Shown here piece after piece: positions 24,987 through 33,872 of a DNA stretch of 34,288 nucleotides (its first letter is position 1; each line of letters starts with the position of its first letter). A program made the position numbers and the translations under genes. Below the pieces are notes generated by a model that saw only the letters and a program-made list of their open reading frames with translations, was not told the DNA's origin and ran no database searches. This DNA comes from Verrucomicrobiota bacterium (GTDB taxonomy: Bacteria; Verrucomicrobiota; Verrucomicrobiia; Opitutales; T3Sed10-336), in contig PXDC01000484.1 of the NCBI GenBank assembly GCA_003565135.1, positions 1-34,288 of the forward strand. The letters run 5' to 3'.

Positions 24987-25985
24987 ATGCAAACGAATCA
25001 CTACGACCCGCCCGCACCGCCGCCGGAGCATCCGGCCGCGGCCCCTTATGTCCCGGCCAATCCGTTCGACCACGAAGCCGACCGGCACCTGCGCCACGTC
25101 TCGCCCGGGGGCGCGGTGGGCGCGTGCGCGTCGATCTGGTTCCGGGAAACGCCTCCCATCGAGGGGGAACGCACCGGCGTGATCGGCCACTACTGGGCCG
25201 AAAACGCCGAAAGCGGGATCGGCGTGCTGAATGCGGCCTGCGAAGCATTGAAGCGGCGGGGCGCGACGGTCGCCATCGGCCCGATGGACGGCACCACCTG
25301 GCGGCGTTATCGTTTTGTCACCCGGCGCGGCGACCGGCCCCGATTCTTTCTCGAGCCCGACCAGCCCGACGCATGGCCGGGTCATTTTCGCGACGCGGGA
25401 TTCACGCCCCTCGCCCGTTACACCTCGGCGCTTCTGACCGACCTCGACCGCCCGGACCCGCGCCTGGCCGGGGCCCGGGACCGGGCCGACAGGGCCGGCG
25501 TCCGTATCCGGGAATTCGATACCACCGATTTCACCGGAGAACTGCGGCGGATCTACGCCGTCTCCCGTGCAAGCTTCAAACAGAACTTCCTGTTCACCCC
25601 GCTCGCGGAAGAAGCCTTTTTCGAGCTGTACCGTCCGCTGCAACCGCTGATCCGCCCGGAAACCGTACTGGTGGCGGAGGAGGGAGACCGTGCCGTCGGC
25701 TTCGCCTTCGCCCTTCCCGACCTCTGCGAAAAGGAACGAACGGGACGGACGCGCACCCTGGTACTCAAGACCCTCGCGGTTCTGCCGGGCCGCACCTACG
25801 CGGGCATCGGCACCCTTCTGGCCGGGGAAATCCGCCGGCGGGCAGCCGGGCTGGGCTTCGATCGGCTGATCCACGCGCTGATGCACGAAGACAACAACTC
25901 CAAAAACCTGGGCAAACAGGGCGCCGTCCCGATCCGGGAGTACACCCTCTACAGGCGTCGACTCGGCCGGACGGACGAACCATGA
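24987..25985 (+). CDS. GNAT-family N-acyltransferase
   Basis: This is 332 residues from the ATG at 24987. The frame extends upstream into the previous gene, but that part is not conserved-looking. The C-terminal ~170 residues form a GNAT fold, with VLVAEEGDRAVGFAFALPDL for the central strands, LAVLPGRTYAGIGTLLAGEI as acyl-CoA-binding motif A, and HALMHEDNNSKNLGKQGA with IREYTLYRR at the end. The N-terminal half (residues ~20-150) is soluble and of unclear fold; it contains AIGPMDGTTWRRYRF. The stop overlaps the start of the AMP-forming ligase (ATGA). An amine made by the BtaA-like enzyme is a plausible acyl acceptor, by context only. Confidence 0.75.
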   Translation: MQTNHYDPPAPPPEHPAAAPYVPANPFDHEADRHLRHVSPGGAVGACASIWFRETPPIEGERTGVIGHYWAENAESGIGVLNAACEALKRRGATVAIGPMDGTTWRRYRFVTRRGDRPRFFLEPDQPDAWPGHFRDAGFTPLARYTSALLTDLDRPDPRLAGARDRADRAGVRIREFDTTDFTGELRRIYAVSRASFKQNFLFTPLAEEAFFELYRPLQPLIRPETVLVAEEGDRAVGFAFALPDLCEKERTGRTRTLVLKTLAVLPGRTYAGIGTLLAGEIRRRAAGLGFDRLIHALMHEDNNSKNLGKQGAVPIREYTLYRRRLGRTDEP

Positions 25986-27568
25986 ACCTCGTCGATTTCC
26001 TTCGCGCGCGAACCGCCGAGGCGCCCGACCGGCCGGCTTTGATCGAAGGGCCGGCAAACCGTCCGCGTATCACCCGCTACGCCGAGCTGGAGGAACGGTC
26101 GGCCCGGCTCGCGGCGCTATTCCGGGCACGCGGGCTGGCGGGGGGGCAAACCGCCCTGCTCTTCCTTCCCATGTCGGCCGACCTTTACGCCGTCCTGCTC
26201 GGCCTCTGGCGCATCGGAGCCACCGCCATGTTCCTCGATCCCGCGGCCGACGCGGCGACGTTTGCCCGCTGCTGCGCCATCCGGGCCCCCGACGCCCTGG
26301 TCGGACCGGGACGGGCCCACCTGCTTCGCCTGCGCCACCGGGCCCTGCGGCGTATTCCCCATAAGTTCTCCAACGGATTCACCCTCCTGCCGGCGGTCCG
26401 GTTGCACCGGGCAAACGCCCTGGTCCCCCGCGAGCGCATCGATTCGCTCCCGGAGGACCACCCCGCCCTGATCACCTTCACCAGCGGCAGTACGGGCCAA
26501 CCGAAAGCGGCGGTACGCTCCCACGGTTTTCTCCGCGCCCAGCACCGCATCCTTTCGCGGGCGCTCGGACTGCGTGCCGGCGAAGTCGATCTCGCCACAC
26601 TTCCGGTCTTTGCCCTGGCCAACCTCGCTTCCGGATTGACCACCCTGATTCCCGACGCCGATCTGCGCCGCCCGGGTTTCGTCGACCCTGTCCCGGTCCT
26701 CCGCCAGATCGACCGTTTCGGTCCGGACCGCTGCACGGCATCCCCCGCCTTCCTCGAACGGCTGGCCGAGGCCGCCGCGGCCCGTGGCCGGCCGGCGGCG
26801 AGTTTCCGCCAACTGCACACCGGGGGCGCCCCGGTTTTTCCCCGAACGCTGGAAAAACTGGGCCCGTTCGCTCCCAACGCCCGCATCCATGTCCTGTACG
26901 GATCGACCGAAGCCGAGCCTATTTCCGAAATCGCCCGCGACCGTATAACCGAGGCCGAACGGGCCGGTGCGCTGAGAGGGGAAGGTCTGCCGGTGGGAAC
27001 GCCGGCCGAGGGCACCCGGGTTCGCATCCTCCGGGACAACGGCGGACTTCCCCTTCACCCCCGGTCGGCGGCCGAATTCGATCGCCTGCTGGTTCCCCCC
27101 GGCCAGCCGGGCGAAATCATCGTCGCCGGCGACCACGTGCTTCCCGGTTACCTCAACGGCGAGGGTGACGCCGAGACCAAGATCCGCATCGGCCGGGAAG
27201 TCTGGCACCGGACCGGCGATGCCGGCACAAGCGATCGAGAGGGCCGGCTCCGTCTGCTCGGCCGTTGCCGCGCGCGGGTCCCCGACCCCCGCACTCCGGG
27301 CGCCTGGCTCTACCCTTTCTCCATCGAATGTGCCGCCACGGCGTTTCCGGCCGTCCGCCGGGCCGCCTTCATCCGCCACCGGGAGCGGAACTGGCTCATC
27401 CTGGAATCCGAACCCGGAGCCGCGACCCCGGATATTTCGGATTTCGGAGAACTGGCCGGTGCCATCCACGCCGTCACCACCCTGCCCCGCATCCCGGTGG
27501 ATCCGCGCCACAACGCCAAGATCGCCTACCCGGAACTCCGTCGCCTGCTCGAACGGCGGTTGCCGTAG
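25982..27568 (+). CDS. OleC-like AMP-forming acyl ligase
   Basis: This 528-residue adenylate-forming enzyme has the nucleotide loop ITFTSGSTGQPKAAVRSHG (residues ~165-183), YGSTEAEPIS, WHRTGDAG, and the catalytic-lysine motif VDPRHNAKIAYPEL near the C-terminus. The sequence around MFLDPAADAATFARCC and PDALVGPGRAHLLRLR matches the OleC/fatty-acid-CoA-ligase branch, whose founder closes beta-hydroxy acids to beta-lactones. Other members are annotated as acyl-CoA ligases. Partner genes oleA, oleB and oleD are absent here, so acyl activation for the adjacent GNAT is the simpler role. It is last in the operon. Confidence 0.88.
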   Translation: MNLVDFLRARTAEAPDRPALIEGPANRPRITRYAELEERSARLAALFRARGLAGGQTALLFLPMSADLYAVLLGLWRIGATAMFLDPAADAATFARCCAIRAPDALVGPGRAHLLRLRHRALRRIPHKFSNGFTLLPAVRLHRANALVPRERIDSLPEDHPALITFTSGSTGQPKAAVRSHGFLRAQHRILSRALGLRAGEVDLATLPVFALANLASGLTTLIPDADLRRPGFVDPVPVLRQIDRFGPDRCTASPAFLERLAEAAAARGRPAASFRQLHTGGAPVFPRTLEKLGPFAPNARIHVLYGSTEAEPISEIARDRITEAERAGALRGEGLPVGTPAEGTRVRILRDNGGLPLHPRSAAEFDRLLVPPGQPGEIIVAGDHVLPGYLNGEGDAETKIRIGREVWHRTGDAGTSDREGRLRLLGRCRARVPDPRTPGAWLYPFSIECAATAFPAVRRAAFIRHRERNWLILESEPGAATPDISDFGELAGAIHAVTTLPRIPVDPRHNAKIAYPELRRLLERRLP

Positions 27569-27919
27569 CCGCCGGGCCCGGGCGAAACAACGTTCCCTCC
27601 CCCGGCGGGACGACGGGGCCACAGCGGATACCGGCCTGACGTTTCATACCGAAAACGCCCGACGGCCGGCGCCGCCTTTACATCGGCTATGGGCGGATAT
27701 GGCGACCCGTGGATCGTAATCGGGCCGAAGTCTATGCCCGGCAATCCAACCGAGTGATACAACTATGTGTCGCCCCGAAAAAACACCCCTGCTTTTTTCA
27801 CCTCCGCCCTTCCGGCCGGATCGACATCCCATTGCCGATAATTAGCCAGGCTGATTATCGTGTTTCTTTTCCCCTCGCTTTACCGCTGCCTTCCGATCTG
27901 CTATAGCGGAGTTTTAAGC
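27569..27919. other. 351-bp intergenic region
   Basis: No credible gene. It holds a weak AT-stem hairpin (GAAAAAA around 27778-27784 facing TTTTTTC around 27794-27800) that might end the biosynthetic transcript, and a 25-nt near-palindrome at 27836-27860. GGAG lies 8 nt before the ATG at 27920. Confidence 0.6.
27836..27860. promoter_or_regulatory. 25-nt near-palindrome, candidate operator
   Basis: CGATAATTAGCC (27836-27847), one central A, then GGCTGATTATCG (27849-27860). The arms match at 11 of 12 positions. The element sits 59 bp before the cystathionine gamma-synthase-like gene. The GATAAT/ATTATC ends recall Fur boxes, but their separation (11 nt) is longer than the 7 nt of the classical 19-bp box. 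The regulator is unknown. Confidence 0.5.
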
Positions 27920-29434
27920 ATGAAAGGGTTTCCGACATATGCCGTGGGCGCACGGGTCCCGGACAGTCCGCACGCGGTTTGTTGCAGCCTGCCGACGCTG
28001 CGGGATGTCATCGGGTACGAGGAGGAGGATCCGGCGGTGCGCCGGCACGTGTGCAGCGGCTACCCCCGGTTCGTCGAACACACCTACCTCCGGCGACTGG
28101 CGGAACACGTCGGGACGGAACTGGCTCTGACGGACCGCGCGGTGGCGCTCGCGCCGTCGCGGCGAAGCGCGGAGGGCCTGGTCGCATTTCTTCATTGCGG
28201 CGAGGTGGAAAAACGGGAATGGGGTCCCCTGCAGGTGATCGCGTTTCCGCGGCGCGACGATCTCGTGCGCCGGGCCCGGCAGTATTTCCAGCACGCCGGT
28301 TCCCTCCTTTCCTCAAGGGAGGCGGAAGACCTGCTGTACGGCGCCGGACTCCTGGACCGGCGCCATCCGGACCTGAGAAACGGCGCGGACCCGGAAAAAA
28401 CGGTCCGGGACCACCTGCTTGAGGCGTGTCCCGGACTGGACCCGGAAACGCTTCTCCTGTGCCGGAGCGGCATGAACGCTTTTTTTGCCTCGTTCCAGGC
28501 GGCCCGGCGGCTGCAGCAGCCGAAGGGAAAGACGGTCTGGATCCAGCTCGGCTGGCTGTACCTCGACACCACAAGGATCCTGGAAAAGTTTCTCGCTCCC
28601 GACGAGCGCTGTATCGCACTGCCCGATGCCGGAGACACCGCCGCCCTGGAGGCCGTCTTTGAACGGGAGGGCGACCGGATTGCCGGTGTGATCACGGAGA
28701 CACCCACCAACCCACTGCTCCAGACGGCCAACCTGGCCCGGGCCCGTGAGCTCTGTGATCGTTATGAAAGCCTGCTCTTCGTCGACCCGAGCCTGGCCAG
28801 CCTCTACAACGTGGACGTCCTGCCCTACGCGGATGTCGTTCTCCACAGCCTGACGAAGTATTTCGGCAACCGGGGCGACGTGATGATGGGGATGGCCGCC
28901 TTCAATTCCGCCCGGGGCGACCTGGCACGGGAATGGCACCGGCTGGCTCGAGAGGAGCACGAACCCCCCTACAGTCGGGACCTGGTCCAACTGGCGGGGC
29001 AGATCGGCGACGCCCGGCAGACCGTCGACACGATCAACCGGAACACCATCCGGCTGGCGGCATTTCTGGAGAACCATCCCGCGATCAAGCGGGTTCACTG
29101 GGTTTACGGGAAAACGACCGCAGCCGGGTACCGCCGAATCGCGCGCGGCCCCGAACGTCCGGGAGGCATCCTCACGCTGGACCTGGCCGTGCCGCTGGCG
29201 GATTTCTACGATTCGGCTCCGTTTGTCAAGGGACCGAGCTTCGGCACCCTGTTCACCATGATGTGTCCCTTCATGTACCTGGCCCACTACGACCTGGTAT
29301 CCCATCCGGAAGGGCGCGAACACCTGCGACGGCAGGGGATCGATCCAGACCTGGTCCGGGTCAGCGTGGGCACGGAGCCGGCGGAGGAGATCATCGAGGG
29401 ATTTCGCCGGGCCCTGGCATCACACCGGAAATAG
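27920..29434 (+). CDS. Cystathionine gamma-synthase-like PLP enzyme, long 'fungal' type
   Basis: This 504-residue Cys/Met-metabolism PLP-dependent enzyme is about 100 residues longer at its N-terminus than ordinary bacterial MetB/MetC. The extension begins HAVCCSLPTLRDVIGYEEED and continues with SGYPRFVEHTYLRRLAEHVG, resembling the N-terminal part of fungal cystathionine gamma-synthases (STR2 type). The PLP lysine is Lys313 in HSLTKYFGNRGDVMMG. Other fold marks are LLCRSGMNAFFASFQAARRL, ITETPTNPLLQTANL and VRVSVGTEPAEEIIEGF. The role is probably transsulfuration or O-acylhomoserine-dependent synthesis; the exact reaction is uncertain. The ATG at 27920 has GGAG 8 nt upstream; the earlier in-frame ATG at 27860 overlaps the near-palindrome. 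Confidence 0.87.
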   Translation: MKGFPTYAVGARVPDSPHAVCCSLPTLRDVIGYEEEDPAVRRHVCSGYPRFVEHTYLRRLAEHVGTELALTDRAVALAPSRRSAEGLVAFLHCGEVEKREWGPLQVIAFPRRDDLVRRARQYFQHAGSLLSSREAEDLLYGAGLLDRRHPDLRNGADPEKTVRDHLLEACPGLDPETLLLCRSGMNAFFASFQAARRLQQPKGKTVWIQLGWLYLDTTRILEKFLAPDERCIALPDAGDTAALEAVFEREGDRIAGVITETPTNPLLQTANLARARELCDRYESLLFVDPSLASLYNVDVLPYADVVLHSLTKYFGNRGDVMMGMAAFNSARGDLAREWHRLAREEHEPPYSRDLVQLAGQIGDARQTVDTINRNTIRLAAFLENHPAIKRVHWVYGKTTAAGYRRIARGPERPGGILTLDLAVPLADFYDSAPFVKGPSFGTLFTMMCPFMYLAHYDLVSHPEGREHLRRQGIDPDLVRVSVGTEPAEEIIEGFRRALASHRK

Positions 29435-29521
29435 CTTCGCGCGTCCCGCCGCGGTAAGGATCGACAAGCAGGCAACGCACCGTTTTTGTCACCGCTGAAC
29501 CGAACCCAACCCAACACGACC

Positions 29522-30958
29522 ATGCCGGATCCACGTCCCAACCTTATCCTGATCATGACCGATCAGCAACGCGGCGATTGCCTGGGCATCGAGGGGCACC
29601 CCGTCCTGCAAACCCCGAACCTGGATTGGCTGGCCCGGGCGGGCACGCGCTTCCGGCGCGGCTACGCGGAATGCCCGAGCTGCATACCGGCACGGCGGGC
29701 CCTGATGAGCGGGCAGGCGCCCGAAGCCAATGGCATGGTGGGGTTTGCCGACGGCGTGGAGTGGAACCCGGAACACACCCTGGCGGGCGAACTGGGGCGG
29801 GCCGGCTACCAGACGGAGATGATCGGGAAACTCCACCTGCACCCGCGGCGCAAACGATTCGGTTTCGACCGGTTGCGCCTGGCCGACGCCACCCATGGAA
29901 AACCGGGCGGCGCCAACGACTACGTCGACTGGCTGGCGCGAACCGGCGCGCGCGAAGTCGACCCGGGCGTCACCCACGGCGTATCGGCCAACGGGTGGGT
30001 GGGCCGGCCCCACCCCTTGCCGGAAGAGCGGATGCACACCGCCTGGTGTGTCTCGGAATCACTCGATTTCCTGGAAAAACGCGACCCCGCCACGCCCTTC
30101 TTCCTCAACCTGTCCTTCATCGACCCCCATCCGCCGCTGACCTGTCCCCAATTCTACTACGACCGCTACCTGGGGGAAACCCTGCCCGAACCGGTGGTGG
30201 GCGACTGGGCGGAGCCTTTCTCCGGTCCCGAGCGCGGGCTCCAGGTCGACGGCTCCCGCGTATGCCTCGACCGGCAGACCATGCGCTACGCCCGGGCGGC
30301 CTACTACGGGATGATCAACTTCATCGACGACCAGGTCGGCCGACTGATCAACGCATTGCGGCGAATGCAGCTTTTCGACAACACGTTTATCGTTTTTGCC
30401 TCGGACCACGGGGAGATGCTGGGCGACCACAACCTGTACCGCAAGACGTTCGCCTACGAAGCGTCGGCCCGGGTTCCGTTCCTCGCCTGGGCACCGCCCT
30501 CGATGAATTGCCCGGCCGAGATCGTCAGCCCCGGCCCGGTCGCCCTGCAGGACATCATGCCCACCCTGCTCGACGTCGCCGGGGTCCCGATCCCGGAAAC
30601 GGTGACCGGCCGGAGCCTCATGCCGGTGATCCGCGGCGAAACCGAGCGGGTTCGGGAGGTGCTGCACGGCGAACATGCCGGCTGCTACCGAAACGACGAC
30701 GCCATGCATTTCATGACGGACGGCCGCCGGAAGTACATTTGGTACAGCCAAACCGGGCGTGAGCAGCTCTTCGACCTGGACGAGGATCCGGACGAGATGT
30801 GCGACCTCGCGCGGCAACCGCATGCCGACGCCGCCCTCGATCCCTGGCGCAAACGGCTGGCCGAACACCTGCGGAAGCGCCCGGAGGGATTCAGCGACGG
30901 AACCCGCCTGATTCCGGGACAACCGCACAACACCCTCGTCCCCGCACGCACGACCTGA
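29522..30958 (+). CDS. Formylglycine-type sulfatase, no signal peptide
   Basis: This is a 478-residue type I sulfatase. PNLILIMTDQQRGDCLG gives the first metal ligands. The maturation motif C-x-P-x-R reads C54-I-P-A-R58 within CPSCIPARRALMSGQ, where the Cys becomes formylglycine. FASDHGEMLGDHNLYRK supplies the remaining metal and sulfate-binding residues. No hydrophobic N-terminus follows the ATG at 29522, and an upstream start at 29486 adds none, so the enzyme should be cytoplasmic. No maturase is encoded nearby. The substrate could be a sulfated sugar, phenol, phosphonate or choline ester. The gap to the PLP enzyme gene (87 nt) could allow cotranscription. Confidence 0.92.
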   Translation: MPDPRPNLILIMTDQQRGDCLGIEGHPVLQTPNLDWLARAGTRFRRGYAECPSCIPARRALMSGQAPEANGMVGFADGVEWNPEHTLAGELGRAGYQTEMIGKLHLHPRRKRFGFDRLRLADATHGKPGGANDYVDWLARTGAREVDPGVTHGVSANGWVGRPHPLPEERMHTAWCVSESLDFLEKRDPATPFFLNLSFIDPHPPLTCPQFYYDRYLGETLPEPVVGDWAEPFSGPERGLQVDGSRVCLDRQTMRYARAAYYGMINFIDDQVGRLINALRRMQLFDNTFIVFASDHGEMLGDHNLYRKTFAYEASARVPFLAWAPPSMNCPAEIVSPGPVALQDIMPTLLDVAGVPIPETVTGRSLMPVIRGETERVREVLHGEHAGCYRNDDAMHFMTDGRRKYIWYSQTGREQLFDLDEDPDEMCDLARQPHADAALDPWRKRLAEHLRKRPEGFSDGTRLIPGQPHNTLVPARTT

Positions 30959-31045
30959 CCGGAACGTATGGCCCCCGGGTCTGGCAAATGGCCGACGACA
31001 AACTCGCTTGCCTTCACCGCCGGTTCGCTTCGGGATAACGAGAGG

Positions 31046-31966
31046 ATGAAAAAACGTCTTTGGACCCCGGCCCGTTTCTGGATCAACATTGCCGCCGACG
31101 CAGCCCGGGGATGGATCCGGCACAACGCGTTCCAGCATGCGGCGGCGCTCGCATTTTACACCCTGTTCTCCATGGCCCCGATCCTGATTCTGGTGGTGGC
31201 GGGAGCGGGAATGGTGTTTGGCCACGAGGAAGCCCGCGGGGAAATCGTCGCCGAGCTCGAGAGCATGATCGGGGAGGAAGGCGCCGTGGCGGTGGAAACG
31301 GCCATCGCCAAGTCGGGACTGGAGGGAACCGGTTATTTTTCAACCACGGTGGGCATCGTTCTTCTCCTGGTCGGCGCCACCACGGTCTTCGGGCAACTCC
31401 AGCAATCGATGAACGATGTATGGAATGTCACCCCGAAACCCACCCGCAGCAGCATCCGCGAGTTTATCAAGACCCGCATTCTGTCACTGACCCTGGTCCT
31501 CACCATCGGTTTCCTTCTGCTGGTGTCGCTGGTCCTGTCCACCGCGGTCTCGGCCATTATCCGTTTCGCCGACGACCTCGTGGCGATTCCCTCGGCCGCC
31601 CTCGGGGGAGCGGATATTGCGGTTTCCCTGATGGTGATCACCGTGCTTTTCGCCATGATCTTCCGGATTCTTCCCGACGTGCAAATCGGCTGGCGCGACG
31701 CGATAAAAGGAGCGCTGGTCACGGCGGTCCTCTTTATCATCGGAAAATCGGGGATCTCATTTTATCTGAGCCACACCGGCACCGCCTCCGCCTACGGGGC
31801 CGCCGGATCGCTGGTCGTGGTCTTGCTCTGGGTCTATTATTCGTCGCTGATTCTTCTCTACGGAGCCGAATTCACCCGGGCCTACGTGGAAGCCACCGGG
31901 CGCATCGTCCACCCCAAAAGAACCGCGGTGAAGGTCCGGCAGCAGATTATCGAAGAAACGGACTGA
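31046..31966 (+). CDS. YihY/BrkB-family inner-membrane protein
   Basis: This is 306 residues with six predicted helices. The family pattern is clear: NAFQHAAALAFYTLFSMAPI at the first helix, VGATTVFGQLQQSMNDVWNV, LPDVQIGWRDAIKGALVTAV, and SAYGAAGSLVVVLLWVYYSS with LILLYGAEFTRAYVE. Despite old labels such as ribonuclease BN, the molecular function is not established; transport or envelope roles have been proposed. I chose the ATG at 31046. An in-frame ATG at 30968 would add 26 non-hydrophobic residues. It converges on rarA. Confidence 0.88.
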   Translation: MKKRLWTPARFWINIAADAARGWIRHNAFQHAAALAFYTLFSMAPILILVVAGAGMVFGHEEARGEIVAELESMIGEEGAVAVETAIAKSGLEGTGYFSTTVGIVLLLVGATTVFGQLQQSMNDVWNVTPKPTRSSIREFIKTRILSLTLVLTIGFLLLVSLVLSTAVSAIIRFADDLVAIPSAALGGADIAVSLMVITVLFAMIFRILPDVQIGWRDAIKGALVTAVLFIIGKSGISFYLSHTGTASAYGAAGSLVVVLLWVYYSSLILLYGAEFTRAYVEATGRIVHPKRTAVKVRQQIIEETD

Positions 31967-32027
31967 CCCTCCGGCAGCGACGCACCCGCCCCCCCTTTTT
32001 CCCGTCGCCGCGACCGGTGCGGCCGGG

Positions 32028-32062
32028 GCCGGGGGAGTCCCCGGCGGTCCAGTTCGCGGACC
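32028..32062. other. Tandem GC hairpins between convergent genes
   Basis: GCCGGGG (32028-32034) pairs with CCCCGGC (32039-32045) over a 4-nt loop, and GGTCC (32046-32050) pairs with GGACC (32058-32062). They lie in the 127-nt gap where the YihY and rarA transcripts meet. No T-tract follows on either strand, so intrinsic termination is doubtful. Confidence 0.3.
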
Positions 32063-32093
32063 CCCCGCAGCCGGCGGCCAGCGGCCCTGGAAA

Positions 32094-33452
32094 CTACGTC
32101 GTCCCCCGCTCCGCCTTGAGTTTTTTCCACCGGGCGAGCCGCTCCGCGATTTCCTTCTCCTCTCCGTTCTCTCCCGGATTGTAGAGATCGAGGGGCTGCG
32201 CCAGGAAAGACTGCCCGGAAATCCCTTCCGGGTATTCATGGCTGTAGCGGTATCCCCGGCCGTGCCCCATACGTTTGGAAGCCTGACCGCCGGTGTCGCG
32301 CAAATGAACCGGAACGCTTTGGAGAGGTTGCTCCCGGAGCGCCTTCTTCGCGGCGATCAGGCCTTCGTACGCCCGGTTGCTCTTGGGAGCCGTGGCCAGG
32401 TAAACGGTGGCGTGGGCGAGATTGATTTCGCATTCGGGCGACCCGACAAAATCGCAGGCGTGATGCGCGGCCGTCGCCACGGAAAGGCCCCGCGAATCGG
32501 CCATCCCCACGTCTTCCGAGGCGAGGATCACCAGCCGCCGCGCGATAAAACGCGGGTCCTCCCCCCCGGCCAGCATCTTTGCGAGCCAGTATAAGGCCGC
32601 GTCCGGATCTCCCCCGCGGAGGCTTTTTATGTAAGCCGAAACGGTGTCGTAGTGCTCGTCCTCGTTCGCATCGTAACGGACCTGCCGCTCGCGGGCGAAC
32701 GAAGCCAGATGGGTTTCGTCCAGTTCTCCCGCTTCCGGCAGGCTCATGACGAGGACCTCGAGGGCATTGAGCGCCCGGCGCAGGTCGCCGTCGCACAAAC
32801 CGGCCAAACCGGAAAGCACCTTTTCCGCGGCCCGGCAGCGCCGGCTTCCGAGCCCGCGCTCGTTATCATCGAGCGCCCGCCGCAGGATCGTGACCACGTC
32901 GGCCGGCTGAAGCGGATCGAGACGGAAAAGATGACTCCGGCTCAGGAGCGGCGGGTTGACGTAAAACCCGGGATTGTGGGTGGTTGCCCCGATCAGGCGC
33001 ACCGTTCCCTCCTCGACGTCGGGCAGGAGCAGATCCTGCTGGGCCTTGTTGAAGCGGTGGAGTTCGTCGATAAACAGAATGGTATCGACATCGGGACGCT
33101 TGCGGGCGAATTCGAGGATCTGCCGCAACTCGGCGACATTGGATTGAACCGCATTGACCCGCACGAAGCGGGCTCCCGTTTCCGCCGCGATCACCTCCGC
33201 CAGGGTCGTCTTGCCGGACCCCGGGGGACCGTAAAACAGGAGGCTGCCGAAGCGGTTGGTCCGGATCAGTCGCGGCAGAAGCGAATCCTCGCGGAGCAGG
33301 TGCTCCTGTCCGATGATCTCCGACAGGCTCCGCGGACGCATCCGGGCCGCCAGGGGACGGTGCGCGGCCTCTGGCGCGGGTTTTGGCGCCGCACCGGGAG
33401 AGGCCGGCGATGACGGGTCGTGGAAGAGTTCGAATTGTCCGGGATCCTGCAT
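32094..33452 (-). CDS. rarA: Replication-associated recombination protein A (AAA+ ATPase)
   Basis: This 452-residue clamp-loader-like AAA+ ATPase acts at stalled replication forks. The N-terminal [18 protein letters not shown] leads into Walker [21 protein letters not shown] and Walker [17 protein letters not shown]. Sensor 1 is [19 protein letters not shown]. The C-terminal tetramerisation part contains [16 protein letters not shown] and [20 protein letters not shown]. The start chosen is the ATG at 33452 ([10 protein letters not shown]). The frame runs up to 33557, but the additional residues are arginine-rich and resemble no family member. The length is normal for RarA. Confidence 0.95.
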   Translation of the reverse strand: MQDPGQFELFHDPSSPASPGAAPKPAPEAAHRPLAARMRPRSLSEIIGQEHLLREDSLLPRLIRTNRFGSLLFYGPPGSGKTTLAEVIAAETGARFVRVNAVQSNVAELRQILEFARKRPDVDTILFIDELHRFNKAQQDLLLPDVEEGTVRLIGATTHNPGFYVNPPLLSRSHLFRLDPLQPADVVTILRRALDDNERGLGSRRCRAAEKVLSGLAGLCDGDLRRALNALEVLVMSLPEAGELDETHLASFARERQVRYDANEDEHYDTVSAYIKSLRGGDPDAALYWLAKMLAGGEDPRFIARRLVILASEDVGMADSRGLSVATAAHHACDFVGSPECEINLAHATVYLATAPKSNRAYEGLIAAKKALREQPLQSVPVHLRDTGGQASKRMGHGRGYRYSHEYPEGISGQSFLAQPLDLYNPGENGEEKEIAERLARWKKLKAERGTT

Positions 33453-33559
33453 GATTGGGCGAACGAACGGTACTCTAGTCCGGGCATCATCGCCCGGCAA
33501 GCGGGAACGGGATGGCATTCCCCTCGACACCCTGGCCCCAGCCGCCCTACCCTGCATCC

Positions 33560-33772
33560 ATGGCTTCCCACGACAACCTGACCGCCGGTCTCGGCGACCT
33601 CTACCGTCAGCAGAGGAAGAAAAAGCGGCCGGCCCCCGTGGTCCGGAACGTTTCCCGGACCCGCACCGGGCGCACCATGGCGCTGGACCCCTTTTACGTG
33701 CTCACGCTGGTCCTTCTCTTTTGCGCCCTGCTCCTGCAGCTCGGGCTGATCGTGTGGTTGGACTTTGTTTGA
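33560..33772 (+). CDS. Hypothetical small membrane protein, 70 aa
   Basis: No family is recognised. A polar, very basic N-terminal half (YRQQRKKKRPAP, then VRNVSRTRTGRT) precedes one C-terminal helix (FYVLTLVLLFCALLLQLGLI) ending in VWLDFV. That suggests a tail-anchored protein with the basic part in the cytoplasm. An in-frame ATG at 33512 would give 86 residues; neither start has a clear Shine-Dalgarno. It diverges from rarA, and its likely transcript could end at the strong hairpin at 33909-33960. Confidence 0.5.
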   Translation: MASHDNLTAGLGDLYRQQRKKKRPAPVVRNVSRTRTGRTMALDPFYVLTLVLLFCALLLQLGLIVWLDFV

Positions 33773-33872
33773 CCCGAATGGCGCGGTTGGGGCGCCGAAT
33801 CGAGAGTCGCCTGGGCTCCCGGCCCGGGAAACCACGTCGGACGCGTGGTCTCCTTTGAGCTCAACCGTGGCA

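Noticed and set aside
27879-27907. TTTACC and TATAGC with a 17-nt spacer before the cystathionine gamma-synthase-like gene
   Set aside because: As a promoter it would start transcription at about 27914, cutting away the GGAG ribosome binding site. It is likely a chance match unless the message is leaderless.
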